Source: Achromobacter spanius (lineage in GTDB: Bacteria; Pseudomonadota; Gammaproteobacteria; Burkholderiales; Burkholderiaceae_B). From it: DNA of 64,000 bases. Shown here piece by piece: positions 18,541-28,742 of this stretch (the first letter of the stretch is position 1; the number at the start of each line of letters is the position of its first letter). The stretch covers positions 5,890,001 through 5,954,000 of the forward strand of contig NZ_CP025030.1 of assembly GCF_002812705.1 (NCBI RefSeq), read 5' to 3'. The notes beneath the pieces were generated by a model that made no database searches, was not told the origin of the DNA, and saw nothing but the letters and a program-made list of their open reading frames with translations. The position numbers were made by a program, and so were the translations under genes.

Positions 18541-18565
18541 GAAGGGGCGCGGCGAGGGGGCATAT

Positions 18566-19726
<1,161 letters not shown>

Positions 19727-19736
19727 GTGTTACCTG

Positions 19737-20339
19737 TCAGGACGTATGAGAAAGAGAAGGTGAATCGGAGGACGAATCGGCCGATGCCTCAGCGCTACCC
19801 CCGGTGTACCACTTGGGATAGTGCTCAGCCACCACCGGGCCGCCAGTGCTGAGCGCATGACAGCCATCCAATTGGAATGGACGCCGGTTCGGGTTGGGTT
19901 CCTGCCGCCGGCGGTTGGCCATGGTCTGGACCGCCGCGGTGGGAAGCACCTGCGACAGCTCGGTCATGTGCGTACAGCCCTCTACATGCCCGAACCGCTC
20001 CTTGACCTGGCGGCGGAATCCCTTGAGCAGATTCATGCCGATCAAATCAGTGTAAGCGGCCTCGATGGCCATGCAATGACCGCCATAAGGGGCCGCATCA
20101 TAGACAGCCTGCGCGTCCAAAATCGAGTATTCCTCGTCGATGGTGATGCGCAAATGCATATGGTGGATGGGCTGCCCGGCCTTGAACATCTTGCCGTCGC
20201 TCTTGGGGAAATCGTACGCCTTGACGTCGATCAGCTCGGCTTCCAGGTCCCAATTACCGTCTTCGCGCGCATACGACTGCACACGTATGGAACGCGTGTG
20301 CAGCGGTTGGCGAGGGTAATCCGGCGGTGGCAAGGGCAT
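19737..20339 (-). CDS. DUF2889 family protein
   Basis: A 200-aa protein matching DUF2889: the charged N-terminus (HTRSIRVQSYAREDGNWDLE), LIDVKAYDF, HHMHLRITID and CTHMTELSQVL. No signal peptide or membrane segment; the family has no known biochemical role. The C-terminal 15 residues are serine/aspartate-rich. It lies immediately upstream of sucC on the same strand and may lead the sucCD transcript. Confidence 0.8.
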   Translation of the reverse strand: MPLPPPDYPRQPLHTRSIRVQSYAREDGNWDLEAELIDVKAYDFPKSDGKMFKAGQPIHHMHLRITIDEEYSILDAQAVYDAAPYGGHCMAIEAAYTDLIGMNLLKGFRRQVKERFGHVEGCTHMTELSQVLPTAAVQTMANRRRQEPNPNRRPFQLDGCHALSTGGPVVAEHYPKWYTGGSAEASADSSSDSPSLSHTS

Positions 20340-20492
20340 TCTGGGGGCCTGCGGGGCGAAGATGGCCTGCGCATGGTGCGCGGCAACAAAACCTTGAAAG
20401 TATAGCGCAGGCGGCCCCGGATCAAGCGGCCGGTTTGCTGCGCGGGCTTGTGTCCGTCGCCGTTTTTTCCCGCACCGCCCCCTGCAGAGCGC

Positions 20493-20536
20493 AAAAAAAC
20501 CCCATGGGCGGCGCGGGTTGGCGCCCCCATGGGGTT
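20493..20536 (-). terminator. Rho-independent terminator of metE
   Basis: An 11-bp outer stem (AACCCCATGGG with CCCATGGGGTT) plus an inner GGCGC/GCGCC pairing, followed on the minus strand by seven T residues. It begins about 34 bases after the metE stop. Confidence 0.9.
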
Positions 20537-20569
20537 CGGTTCACGCAGGCGGATCGGGGCGTGCCGGCG

Positions 20570-22867
20570 TCAGGCCGACTGGCGCAGCGCGCGGGCGGCT
20601 TGCACCATGCCGATCAGCGCGGCTTCCGTTTCGGGCCACGCGCGGGTCTTCAGGCCGCAGTCCGGGTTCACCCACAGGCGTTCCTTGGGCAAGCGGGCCG
20701 CCGCCTTTTCCATCAGGCCGACCATCCAGTCCACTTCCGGCACGTTCGGCGAGTGGATGTCATACACGCCCGGGCCGATGTCATTGGGATAGTCGAAATC
20801 TTCAAACGCCTTCAGCAGTTCCATGTTGGAGCGCGACGTTTCGATGGTGATCACGTCCGCGTCCATGGCCGCGATGGATTCGATGATGTCGTTGAACTCC
20901 GAATAGCACATGTGCGTATGGATCTGCGTCTCGTCGCGCACGCCGGCCGTCGACAGGCGGAAGCAATCCACGGCCCAGTCCAGGTAGGCCTTCCAATCGG
21001 CGCGGCGCAGCGGCAGGCCTTCGCGGATGGCCGGCTCGTCGATCTGGATGACGCTGATGCCGGCCGCTTCCAGGTCCACGACTTCGTCGCGCAGGGCCAG
21101 CGCCAGTTGGCGGCACGTCTGCTCGCGCGGCTGATCGTCACGCACGAACGACCATTGCAGGATGGTGACCGGACCGGTCAACATGCCCTTGACCGGTTTT
21201 TCGGTCAGCGACTGCGCGTACGACGACCAGCCCACCGTCATCGGCGCGGGACGGGCCACGTCGCCGAAAATGATCGGCGGCTTGACGCAGCGCGAGCCAT
21301 AGCTCTGCACCCAGCCGTTCTTGGTGAAGGCAAAGCCGGCCAGTAGTTCGCCGAAGTACTCGACCATGTCGTTGCGTTCGGGTTCACCATGCACCAGCAC
21401 ATCCAGGCCGACCTTTTCCTGGAAGCGGATGACTTCCTCGATTTCCTTGCGGATGGCCGTTTCGTAGCCGGAATCCGTCAACGCGCCCGCCTTCCAATCA
21501 CGGCGCAGCGCGCGGATTTCAGCGGTTTGCGGGAAGGAACCGATCGTGGTCGTCGGATAGGCGGGCAAGCCCAACTCTTCTTGCTGGCGGGCGATGCGGC
21601 CGGCGAACGGCGTACGGTCGCGCGACACGGCGGCGGCGCCGGCCATCCGTTGGCCCACGGCCGGGTTGTGAATGCGGGACGACGAGCGGCGGGCAGCCAG
21701 CGCGGCGCGCTGCTTGACCAGGCCGTCCTGCACGGCCGCATCCGTTGCGTTGTCCAGGACGCGGCCCAGCAGGCTCAGTTCTTGCAGCTTTTGCGCGGCG
21801 AACGACAGCCAGCGCTTGAGCTCGGCGTCCAGTTCCGTCTCATTGGACAGGTCCACCGGCACGTGCAACAGCGAGCACGACGGCGCGAGCCACAGGCGGT
21901 CGCCCAATTGCTGCTTGACCGGCACCAGGGCGGCGATGGCCGCGTCCAGATCGGTGCGCCAGATATTGCGCCCGTTTATGACACCCGCGGATAGCACCTG
22001 GTCGGCACGCAGGCCGGCTACGACGTCCGCCAGTTGTTCCGGCGCGCGCACCAGATCCACATGCAGGCCGGCCACGGGCAGGGCCTGCACGGTAGCCAGG
22101 TTGTCTTTCAGGCCGTCGAAGTAGGTGGCGACCAGCAGCTTGACCGGGCTTGCGGCCAGGGTGTCGTACACCTGCTTGAACGCATCGCGCCACGCTTGCG
22201 GCAGGTCCAGCACCAGGATGGGTTCATCGATCTGCACCCATTGCACGCCTTGCTTGGCAAAGCGGGCCAGCACTTCCCGGTACACCGGCAGCAACCCGGC
22301 CAGCAGTTGCAGCTTGCCTTTGTCAGCCGCGCCACCCGCAAAGGCGTCGCCCTTGCCTTGATACAGCCAGGTCAGCGGACCCGGGATCACCGGCTTCACG
22401 GCGTGGCCCAGCGCTTGCGCTTCCTGGATCTGCTGGAACAGGGACTCGCGGGCAATACGGAAGGTCTGGCCAGGCACCAGCTCCGGCACGATGTAGTGGT
22501 AGTTGGTATCGAACCACTTGGTCATTTCGCAAGCGGCGGCGGGCTTGCCCGACGGCGCGCGGCCACGGCCCATGCGGAACAGCGTGTCCAACGTCACCGG
22601 CTCGTTGTCCTTCTGGCCAAAGCGCGCGGGCACGGCGCCCAGCAACGTGGTCCATTCCAGGATCTGGTCATACCAGGCAAAGTCGCCCACCGGCACGAAC
22701 TCCAGGCCGGCCGCTGCTTGCAGCTTCCAGTGCTTGGCGCGCAGCTCGCGGCCCGTCTCTTCCAGCGCTTCGGCAGTTTGCTTACCCGCCCAATAGGCCT
22801 CGACAGCGCGCTTGAGTTCGCGTTGGGCGCCAATACGGGGGAACCCCAAATTATGAATCGTAGTCAT
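20570..22867 (-). CDS. metE: Cobalamin-independent methionine synthase
   Basis: A 765-aa cytoplasmic enzyme that transfers the methyl of 5-methyl-tetrahydropteroyltri-glutamate to homocysteine. The N-terminus ([19 protein letters not shown]) and the C-terminal zinc-site residues ([10 protein letters not shown], and the cysteine in [10 protein letters not shown]) are intact. The ATG at 22867 is the family start; an upstream in-frame extension lies within the control region. It is divergent from metR, the normal arrangement for MetR control. No cobalamin riboswitch is recognisable in the leader. Confidence 0.97.
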   Translation of the reverse strand: MTTIHNLGFPRIGAQRELKRAVEAYWAGKQTAEALEETGRELRAKHWKLQAAAGLEFVPVGDFAWYDQILEWTTLLGAVPARFGQKDNEPVTLDTLFRMGRGRAPSGKPAAACEMTKWFDTNYHYIVPELVPGQTFRIARESLFQQIQEAQALGHAVKPVIPGPLTWLYQGKGDAFAGGAADKGKLQLLAGLLPVYREVLARFAKQGVQWVQIDEPILVLDLPQAWRDAFKQVYDTLAASPVKLLVATYFDGLKDNLATVQALPVAGLHVDLVRAPEQLADVVAGLRADQVLSAGVINGRNIWRTDLDAAIAALVPVKQQLGDRLWLAPSCSLLHVPVDLSNETELDAELKRWLSFAAQKLQELSLLGRVLDNATDAAVQDGLVKQRAALAARRSSSRIHNPAVGQRMAGAAAVSRDRTPFAGRIARQQEELGLPAYPTTTIGSFPQTAEIRALRRDWKAGALTDSGYETAIRKEIEEVIRFQEKVGLDVLVHGEPERNDMVEYFGELLAGFAFTKNGWVQSYGSRCVKPPIIFGDVARPAPMTVGWSSYAQSLTEKPVKGMLTGPVTILQWSFVRDDQPREQTCRQLALALRDEVVDLEAAGISVIQIDEPAIREGLPLRRADWKAYLDWAVDCFRLSTAGVRDETQIHTHMCYSEFNDIIESIAAMDADVITIETSRSNMELLKAFEDFDYPNDIGPGVYDIHSPNVPEVDWMVGLMEKAAARLPKERLWVNPDCGLKTRAWPETEAALIGMVQAARALRQSA

Positions 22868-22887
22868 GACAACACCGCCGTTAGACA

Positions 22888-22973
22888 AAGTTTGTTCAAG
22901 TGGCAGCCATTGTGCAGGCAAACTTACATGAATCAAAATCAATGTCTACATCCATAAGATGAGTAAACCTCAT
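22888..22973. promoter_or_regulatory. metE-metR control region with a MetR-like dyad
   Basis: Within the 135-base divergent gap, ATGAG-TAAAC-CTCAT (22959-22973) is a perfect dyad matching the MetR pattern TGAA-N5-TTCA at all but the innermost positions. A second near match, TGAA-TCAAA-ATCA, lies at 22929-22941. AAGTTTG (22888-22894) and CAAACTT (22919-22925) form another inverted pair next to the metE start that could fold in its leader. Confidence 0.55.
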
Positions 22974-23002
22974 ACAATTCGCACTCATCTCTTTCATGCC
23001 AG

Positions 23003-23929
23003 ATGCCCATGCTAGAAATCCGCCACCTTGAAACGCTGTCCGCCATCCGTGACGGCGGCAGCCTGCAGGAAGCCGCCGAGCGGCTGCACCTGACCCAGTC
23101 CGCCTTGTCGCATCAGTTGCGCGACCTGGAAACCCGGCTGGGCACGCCCCTCTTGAACCGCCGCACCCGCCCCGCCCGGCTGACGACCGCGGGCTTGCGC
23201 GTGCTGGCGCTGGCTGACGAGGTATTGCCCCGCATCCGCGCCACGGAACGCGATCTGCAACGGCTGGCGGCCGGCCGCACGGGCCGGCTGCATCTGGCTA
23301 TCGACTGCCATTCCTGCTTTCAGTGGCTGATGCCGGCGCTGGATGCCTTCCGGGTGCAGTGGCCCGATGTTGCGCTGGACCTATCTGCGGCGTTCTCGTT
23401 CGCGCCCCTTCCCGCCCTGGTTCGTGGCGACCTGGATCTGGTCATCACGTCGGACCCGCAGCCCTTGGATTCGGTGCAGTATCTGCCGCTGTTCAAGTAC
23501 GAACTGGTGCTGGCCGTGTCGGAATCGAATCCCTTGGCCGCCAACAAATTCATCATGCCCGAACAGTTGGCGGATCAGACGCTCATCACCTACCCGGTGG
23601 ACAAGCAGCGGCTTGACGTGTTCACTGCCTTTCTGGACCCGGCCGACGTTGAGCCGGCGGCGGTCCGCAAGGCCGAGCTGACGCCGATCATTGCGCAACT
23701 GGTGGCCAGCAATCGGGGCGTGGCGGCACTGCCGAATTGGGCGCTGACCGAATACATGAATCAGGGATGGTTGCGGCTGTGCCGACTGGGGCCGCAGGGC
23801 GTCTGGCGCACGCTGTACGCCACGGTGCGTAGCGAAGACACGGATGCCTCGTACATTGATGAATTCCTGACCATCACGCGCGACGTCTGCTTCAAGACGC
23901 TGTCGGGTATCAAGTCGGCCAAGGCGTAA
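23003..23929 (+). CDS. metR: LysR-family regulator MetR
   Basis: A 308-aa LysR-type activator: N-terminal HTH (ETLSAIRDGGSLQEAAERLH, LTQSALSHQLRDLE) and a C-terminal ligand domain (about residues 90-300). MetR proteins bind homocysteine and activate metE. The divergent position beside metE and the dyad in between support the call over a generic LysR. Either of two close ATGs at 23003 or 23009 could be the start. Confidence 0.93.
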   Translation: MPMLEIRHLETLSAIRDGGSLQEAAERLHLTQSALSHQLRDLETRLGTPLLNRRTRPARLTTAGLRVLALADEVLPRIRATERDLQRLAAGRTGRLHLAIDCHSCFQWLMPALDAFRVQWPDVALDLSAAFSFAPLPALVRGDLDLVITSDPQPLDSVQYLPLFKYELVLAVSESNPLAANKFIMPEQLADQTLITYPVDKQRLDVFTAFLDPADVEPAAVRKAELTPIIAQLVASNRGVAALPNWALTEYMNQGWLRLCRLGPQGVWRTLYATVRSEDTDASYIDEFLTITRDVCFKTLSGIKSAKA

Positions 23930-23950
23930 AAAAAAACCGCCTGCGCGGGC

Positions 23951-24014
23951 GGCTGTAGGGATTAGCGGCTGCGGGATCAGCAACTGCTGGGGGTTAGCGG
24001 CTGTAGGAATCAGC
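23951..24014 (+). repeat. Four degenerate ~16-bp tandem repeats between metR and recX
   Basis: Units of the form GGCTGTAGGGATTAGC at 23951-23966, 23967-23981, 23982-23998 and 23999-24014, with small length and base changes. They fill the gap between the convergent metR and recX genes. No gene and no clear terminator with a T-tract was seen there. Confidence 0.65.
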
Positions 24015-24063
24015 CGTTGGGGAAAATCGGCAGTTGTGCGGAATTGGCATGGAGCGAATCCGA

Positions 24064-24828
24064 TCAGTCGTCCTCGCCTTCACCCAGAATTCGCCGGATC
24101 ACATCGTGCGCAAATCCCCGGCTGGCCAAAAAGCGCGCCTGCTTGGCATAGGCGGCGCGGTCTTCCGGCTTGGCGTCGAAGCGCTTTTTCCAGACTTCCA
24201 GCGCGCGGTCGTATTCGGTTGCGCGCAGTTGCTCTCGAAGTTCAGCCACCTGCGTATCGTCCACGCCATGCTGGCGCAATTCCTGCACGATGCGCGCCGC
24301 GCCCTGGCGCGATGCGCGGCGATGCACCAGGCTTTGCGCAAACCGTTCGGTAGACAGCCAACCCTCTTTTTCCAGCGCATCCAGCACGCTTTCAATTTCA
24401 TCGGCGTCTTCGGCGTAGGCGGCTAATTTGCGCGCCAATTCCTCGCGCGCGTGCTCGCGCCGTGACAGGTAGCCGACCGCCCGCATTTTCAGCGACGGCC
24501 CTTTCCGGGCTGGCTTGCCGTTGTCAGGGGCGGCGGCTTCGTCTTCAGCAGTGGAACTGTGGCCAGCGGCACGATCAGCGGCACGACCAGAGACACGATC
24601 AGAGGCTCGCCCAGATGCCGCGCCGATACGCGATCCGCCGCGCGCATTGCCCCGCTGTTCGGAACTGCGCTGCCAGGTGTCTGGCTCGACAGCGGGCGCC
24701 GCCGCATCCCGTTCGCGGCGCGCGTCTGAACTGCGCCGCAAACCTTCCGGCTTGGCGACGGTTTCAAATTCGTCATCCAACTTGGCGCGAAGACGGTCGG
24801 CTGACGCGGGGGTCGGTTTCCAGCTCAT
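24064..24828 (-). CDS. recX: RecX regulatory protein with long low-complexity N-terminus
   Basis: A 254-aa protein. The C-terminal 150 residues are the RecX helical-repeat domain (RAVGYLSRREHAREELARKL, GWLSTERFAQSLVHRRASRQG, FLASRGFAHDVIRRIL), which modulates RecA filaments. The first 100 residues are charged and disordered, including an Arg-Ala-Ser-Asp type repeat coded by four 12-bp DNA repeats. The start at 24828 has AGGAAG upstream. It lies downstream of recA on the same strand, the classic order. Confidence 0.92.
   Translation of the reverse strand: MSWKPTPASADRLRAKLDDEFETVAKPEGLRRSSDARRERDAAAPAVEPDTWQRSSEQRGNARGGSRIGAASGRASDRVSGRAADRAAGHSSTAEDEAAAPDNGKPARKGPSLKMRAVGYLSRREHAREELARKLAAYAEDADEIESVLDALEKEGWLSTERFAQSLVHRRASRQGAARIVQELRQHGVDDTQVAELREQLRATEYDRALEVWKKRFDAKPEDRAAYAKQARFLASRGFAHDVIRRILGEGEDD
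24564..24611 (-). repeat. Four 12-bp tandem repeats inside recX
   Basis: Units 24564-24575, 24576-24587, 24588-24599 and 24600-24611, consensus CAGCGGCACGAT on the plus strand. Each adds four residues (RASD, RVSG, RAAD, RAAG) to the disordered N-terminal part of RecX, so copy number can change without frameshift. Confidence 0.8.
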
Positions 24829-24848
24829 GCGCTTCCTGCTATGCAAAA

Positions 24849-24874
24849 CGGCAGGCCCGTCATGGCGCCTGCCG
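24849..24874 (-). other. Hairpin in the recA-recX gap
   Basis: CGGCAGG and CCTGCCG form a 7-bp stem with a 12-base loop about 20 bases before the recX start. The recA-recX gap of 179 bases also contains smaller inverted repeats. It may partly terminate recA transcripts so that less recX is made, as in other bacteria, but no T-tract follows. Confidence 0.35.
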
Positions 24875-25007
24875 CGTGTGGTCGGGTTTGCTGTCCAAGG
24901 GTAGCTACCCAACAGCTAGGTACTCGGCACAAAACTGCCAAAGCTGCCAGTGCAACCTGGCTGGCAACCCGTGGGTTCAAACCCCGCGGCTCAAACCCGT
25001 GGATGGC

Positions 25008-26069
25008 TTACTCGGCGGTGTCTTCCACCGTGGGCACGAACTCGGCGGCGCGGCTGACGATGCCCTGGTTCTCGCGAACGCGGTTTTCGATTTCGATGGC
25101 CATGTCGCGGTGTTCTTTCAGGTATTCGCGGACGTTGTCCTTGCCCTGGCCGATACGGTTGCCGTTGTAGCTGTACCACGCGCCGGACTTGTCGACTACG
25201 CCGGCGGCCACGCCCAAATCAATGATTTCGCCTTCGCGCGAAATGCCGGCGCCATACATGATGTCGAATTCGGCTTGCTTGAACGGCGGCGCCACCTTGT
25301 TCTTCACGACCTTGACGCGGGTTTCGTTGCCGACGACCTCGTCACCCTTCTTGATGGAGCCGATACGGCGGATGTCCAGACGCACCGAGGCGTAGAACTT
25401 CAGCGCGTTGCCGCCGGTGGTGGTTTCGGGGTTGCCGAACATGACGCCGATCTTCATGCGGATCTGGTTGATGAAGATGACCATGCAGTTGGTGCGCTTG
25501 ATCGTGGCGGTCAGCTTGCGCAGCGCCTGACTCATCAGGCGGGCTTGCAGGCCCGGCAGGGAGTCGCCCATTTCGCCTTCGATTTCAGCCTTGGGCACCA
25601 GCGCCGCCACCGAGTCGATGACGATCAGATCAACCGAGCCCGAGCGCACCAGCGCGTCGGTGATTTCCAGCGCCTGTTCGCCCGTGTCCGGCTGCGAGAT
25701 CAGCAGGTCGGTGAGGTTCACGCCCAGCTTGTTGGCGTATTGCACGTCAAGCGCGTGTTCGGCGTCGACGAAGGCGCAGGTGCCGCCGATTTTCTGCATT
25801 TCGGCGATGACTTGCAGCGTCAGCGTCGTTTTACCGGACGATTCCGGGCCGTAGATTTCAACCACGCGGCCGCGCGGCAGGCCGCCGACACCCAGCGCGA
25901 TGTCCAGACCCAGCGAGCCCGTGGAAACCACCTGAATATCGTGCGAGACCTCGTTATCGCCGTAGCGCATGATCGAGCCCTTGCCGAACTGCTTTTCGAT
26001 CTGGGAAAGCGCAGCGGCAAGCGCCTTGGCCTTTTCCGAAGCGGCGGCCTTGGTGGTTTTGTCGTCCAT
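25008..26069 (-). CDS. recA: Recombinase RecA
   Basis: A 353-aa ATPase for homologous recombination and SOS induction. Walker [11 protein letters not shown], the [20 protein letters not shown] loop (L2) and the [14 protein letters not shown] segment are all standard. The ATG at 26069 ([10 protein letters not shown]) has AGGACT upstream; a longer frame exists but enters the promoter. Upstream lie a LexA-type box and a good promoter; downstream is recX. Confidence 0.98.
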   Translation of the reverse strand: MDDKTTKAAASEKAKALAAALSQIEKQFGKGSIMRYGDNEVSHDIQVVSTGSLGLDIALGVGGLPRGRVVEIYGPESSGKTTLTLQVIAEMQKIGGTCAFVDAEHALDVQYANKLGVNLTDLLISQPDTGEQALEITDALVRSGSVDLIVIDSVAALVPKAEIEGEMGDSLPGLQARLMSQALRKLTATIKRTNCMVIFINQIRMKIGVMFGNPETTTGGNALKFYASVRLDIRRIGSIKKGDEVVGNETRVKVVKNKVAPPFKQAEFDIMYGAGISREGEIIDLGVAAGVVDKSGAWYSYNGNRIGQGKDNVREYLKEHRDMAIEIENRVRENQGIVSRAAEFVPTVEDTAE

Positions 26070-26155
26070 GTAGAGTCCTGTCTGTAACGTATCTGGTGGT
26101 TGCGGCGTCAAGAGCCTGAAACTTGAACCGCAGCGTGCTGTTTCGAATCAGGTTC

Positions 26156-26192
26156 AGATTATTGCATCGGATTGTACTGTACAAAAAACCAG
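26156..26192 (-). promoter_or_regulatory. recA promoter with SOS (LexA) box
   Basis: CTGT-ACAAAAAA-CCAG at 26177-26192 matches the LexA consensus CTGT-N8-ACAG with one mismatch. On the minus strand a -35 TTGTAC (26184-26179) overlaps it, and a -10 TAATCT (26161-26156) lies 17 bases on, about 90 bases before the recA ATG. Position and overlap fit SOS repression. Confidence 0.75.
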
Positions 26193-26299
26193 TGTGCCAG
26201 AGTTTTCACGTATTCCCTGAGTGGGCAAGTCCCGCCCCGTATGACAGAATCGAAGCCGACCCTGGCGTTGCCCCCCGTTGCATCTTGCAGCGTTCTCTT

Positions 26300-26347
26300 T
26301 TGCCGCTTCCCTTGCCGCTTCCCTTGCCGCTTCCCTTGCCGCTTCCC
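26300..26347 (+). repeat. Four perfect 12-bp tandem repeats before a response-regulator gene
   Basis: Four exact head-to-tail copies of TTGCCGCTTCCC, ending 11 bases before the ATG of the response regulator. The tract takes the place where a ribosome-binding site would be expected; none is visible. Copy-number change would alter the distance between promoter and start codon. Confidence 0.93.
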
Positions 26348-26358
26348 TTTGCAGCCCC

Positions 26359-27048
26359 ATGCGTATCCTGATCGCCGAAGACGACAGCATTCTGGCCGAC
26401 GGCCTATCCCGGTCACTGCGCCACAACGGCTACGCGGTTGACGCGGTGCGCGACGGGCTTGCCGCCGATTCGGCGCTGGCGGCCCAGGCGTTCGACCTGC
26501 TTATCCTTGACCTGGGCCTGCCGCAGTTGGCCGGGCTGGAAGTATTGCGCCGCCTTCGGGCCCGCAACTCCGCCCTGCCCGTCCTGATCCTCACGGCCGC
26601 CGACAGCATCGAGCAGCGCGTGAAAGGCCTGGACCTGGGCGCGGACGACTACATGGCCAAGCCCTTTGCCCTGTCCGAACTCGAGGCGCGCGTGCGCGCC
26701 CTGACCCGGCGCGGCGCGGGCGGCGGCGCCACGATGCTCAAGCATGGCCGGCTACTGTTCGACCAGACCGGCCGCGTGGCCATCGTCGACGACCAGACGC
26801 TGGACCTGTCCGCGCGCGAAGTCAGCCTGCTGGAAATTCTGCTGACGCGCAGCGGCCGCATGGTCAGCAAGACGCAGTTGGTGGACCACCTGTGCGAATG
26901 GGGCGAGGAAGTCAGCACCAACGCGATCGAAGTCTACGTGCACCGCCTGCGCAAGAAGCTCGAACCCAGCGGCGTGAAGATCGTGACGGTGCGCGGCCTG
27001 GGCTACTGTCTGGAGCGGGACCAGGGTGCCGCGTACCTCGCCAGTTGA
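26359..27048 (+). CDS. OmpR-family response regulator, TctD-like
   Basis: A 229-aa regulator: receiver domain with the acidic pocket (AEDDS), the phospho-acceptor Asp51 in ILDLGLPQ and the lysine in DDYMAKPF, then an OmpR-type winged helix ([35 protein letters not shown]). The start is the ATG at 26359; a TTG at 26278 would add a tail coded by the tandem repeats and is less likely. The kinase gene overlaps its end by 23 bases. Confidence 0.92.
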   Translation: MRILIAEDDSILADGLSRSLRHNGYAVDAVRDGLAADSALAAQAFDLLILDLGLPQLAGLEVLRRLRARNSALPVLILTAADSIEQRVKGLDLGADDYMAKPFALSELEARVRALTRRGAGGGATMLKHGRLLFDQTGRVAIVDDQTLDLSAREVSLLEILLTRSGRMVSKTQLVDHLCEWGEEVSTNAIEVYVHRLRKKLEPSGVKIVTVRGLGYCLERDQGAAYLAS

Positions 27049-28576
27049 TGCCCGGCCAGAGCCACTGAATCAGGAAGCGCTGGATATCATGCAAGCCGGG
27101 TCCAAGGGCCCAAGCTTCGCGCCGCCCCAGCGTTCCCTGCTGGGTGAAATCCTGGACTGGATGCTGGCACCGCTCTTCCTGCTGTGGCCGATGAGCGTCG
27201 CCATCACTTATGTGGTTGCCCAGAACATTGCCAACGTGCCGTATGACCGCGCGTTGGCCAACAATCTGCATGTCTTGACCCGGCAAGTCCACGTGCAGGA
27301 CGGCCGCGCGGTGCTGAAGATGACGGATGCCGCGCGTGACGTGTTGCGCGCCGACGAGACCGACAGCGTGTTCTGGCTGGCGCTGGGCAGCCGCGGCGAA
27401 TACCTGGGTGGCGATCGCGCCCTGCCGCTGCCGGCCACCGTGGGCCAGCCACGCCCGGGCGAAGTCCAGTACGAAGACGACACCTTGCGCGGTTTCGGCG
27501 TCCGCCTGGCTTACACCTGGGTGGACCTGAACCTGCCCAACACCCAGCCTGCGCTGCTGATCGTGGCCGAGACCGTGGAAAAGCGCACGCAGTTGGCCAA
27601 CGACATCATCAAGGGCGTGATCATTCCGCAGTTCGTGGTGCTGCCGATCGCGGTGCTGCTGGTGTGGTTCGGGCTGTCGCGCGGGGTGGCGCCGCTGAAC
27701 GCGCTGCAGCAACGGCTGCGCGCGCGCCGGCCCGACGACCTGTCGCCCATTGATGAACGGGCGGCGCCGTCCGAAATCGCGCCGTTGGTGGCCGCCATGA
27801 ATGACCTGCTGGACCGGCTGTCGGCCAACGTCCAGGCCCAGCGCCGTTTCGTGGCGGACGCCGCGCACCAGTTGAAGACGCCGCTTGCCGGCTTGCGCAC
27901 GCAGGCCGAGCTGGCCTTGCGCGACGCCAGCCCCGAAGAAATGCAGTCCAGCCTGCGGCAGTTGGTGACGGGTTCCGAACGCGCCACCCGGCTGGTCAAT
28001 CAGTTGCTGCTCCTGGCCCGCGCGGAAAATCCCAGCGCCATCGGGCTGACGCTCACGGACCTCAACGCCATCGCCTATGAACAGGCCATGCATTGGGTGC
28101 CGCAGGCGCTGTCGCTCAGTACCGACCTGGGTTTCGAGGGCGCGGATGATCCCGTCAACATCAACGGCAACCCCTTGCTGCTTGCCGAGCTGCTGAACAA
28201 CCTGGTGGACAACGCGCTGCGCTACACGCCGCGTGGCGGCCATATCACCGTGCGCGTGCTGCGCCGTGGCGACCAGGCGCTGCTGGAAGTGGAAGACTCG
28301 GGCCCGGGCATTCCGCCAGACGAGCGCGAACGGGTGTTCGACCGCTTCTACCGCGTGCTGGGCACGGCGTCGGACGGCAGCGGGCTGGGGCTGGCGATCG
28401 TGCGAGAGATTGCGCAAAAGCACAGCGCCAGCGTGCTGATCAACGATCACCCCAACCCGCACTCGGACCTGCCGGGCACGCGCATCAGCGTGGTGTTCCC
28501 GCTGCATACCGACGCGCCGGATTCGCACGAAAGCCAAGTCCGCCACCCCCTGCGCGCCGATAGGGACTATCCCTAG
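27026..28576 (+). CDS. Sensor histidine kinase, TctE-like
   Basis: A membrane-bound kinase of up to 516 aa: first membrane segment about residues 45-70, a periplasmic sensor part, second segment about 195-215, HAMP, the H-box [17 protein letters not shown]-box [11 protein letters not shown], and G boxes [10 protein letters not shown] and GSGLGLAIV. The GTG at 27026 overlaps the regulator gene; an ATG at 27089 (MQAGSKG) is an alternative start. TctE-type kinases usually sense organic acids, which fits the symporter gene that follows. Confidence 0.92.
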   Translation: MPRTSPVDARPEPLNQEALDIMQAGSKGPSFAPPQRSLLGEILDWMLAPLFLLWPMSVAITYVVAQNIANVPYDRALANNLHVLTRQVHVQDGRAVLKMTDAARDVLRADETDSVFWLALGSRGEYLGGDRALPLPATVGQPRPGEVQYEDDTLRGFGVRLAYTWVDLNLPNTQPALLIVAETVEKRTQLANDIIKGVIIPQFVVLPIAVLLVWFGLSRGVAPLNALQQRLRARRPDDLSPIDERAAPSEIAPLVAAMNDLLDRLSANVQAQRRFVADAAHQLKTPLAGLRTQAELALRDASPEEMQSSLRQLVTGSERATRLVNQLLLLARAENPSAIGLTLTDLNAIAYEQAMHWVPQALSLSTDLGFEGADDPVNINGNPLLLAELLNNLVDNALRYTPRGGHITVRVLRRGDQALLEVEDSGPGIPPDERERVFDRFYRVLGTASDGSGLGLAIVREIAQKHSASVLINDHPNPHSDLPGTRISVVFPLHTDAPDSHESQVRHPLRADRDYP

Positions 28577-28742
28577 CTGCGCGCGCAGACGTTACCAACG
28601 GTTTCAATTTTAAGATTCAAGTAAGGGTTACGTCAGAACCTCGTCAGGGTTGCGCCTCAATGTTGCGTAAGGCTCGGTGTCGGTGCGTCGGCAAAGAGCT
28701 AAGCACGGCGGAAAACCGCCGGCCATAAAACGAGGAGACATC

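Noticed and set aside
22868..23002. Cobalamin riboswitch before metE
   Set aside because: The gap is only 135 bases and has no B12-box-like sequence; MetR-type dyads explain the control.
26278..26358. N-terminal extension of the response regulator from a TTG
   Set aside because: The added residues are coded by the 12-bp DNA repeats (Ala-Ser-Leu-Ala), with no ribosome-binding site; the normal receiver start at MRILIAEDD is the better choice.
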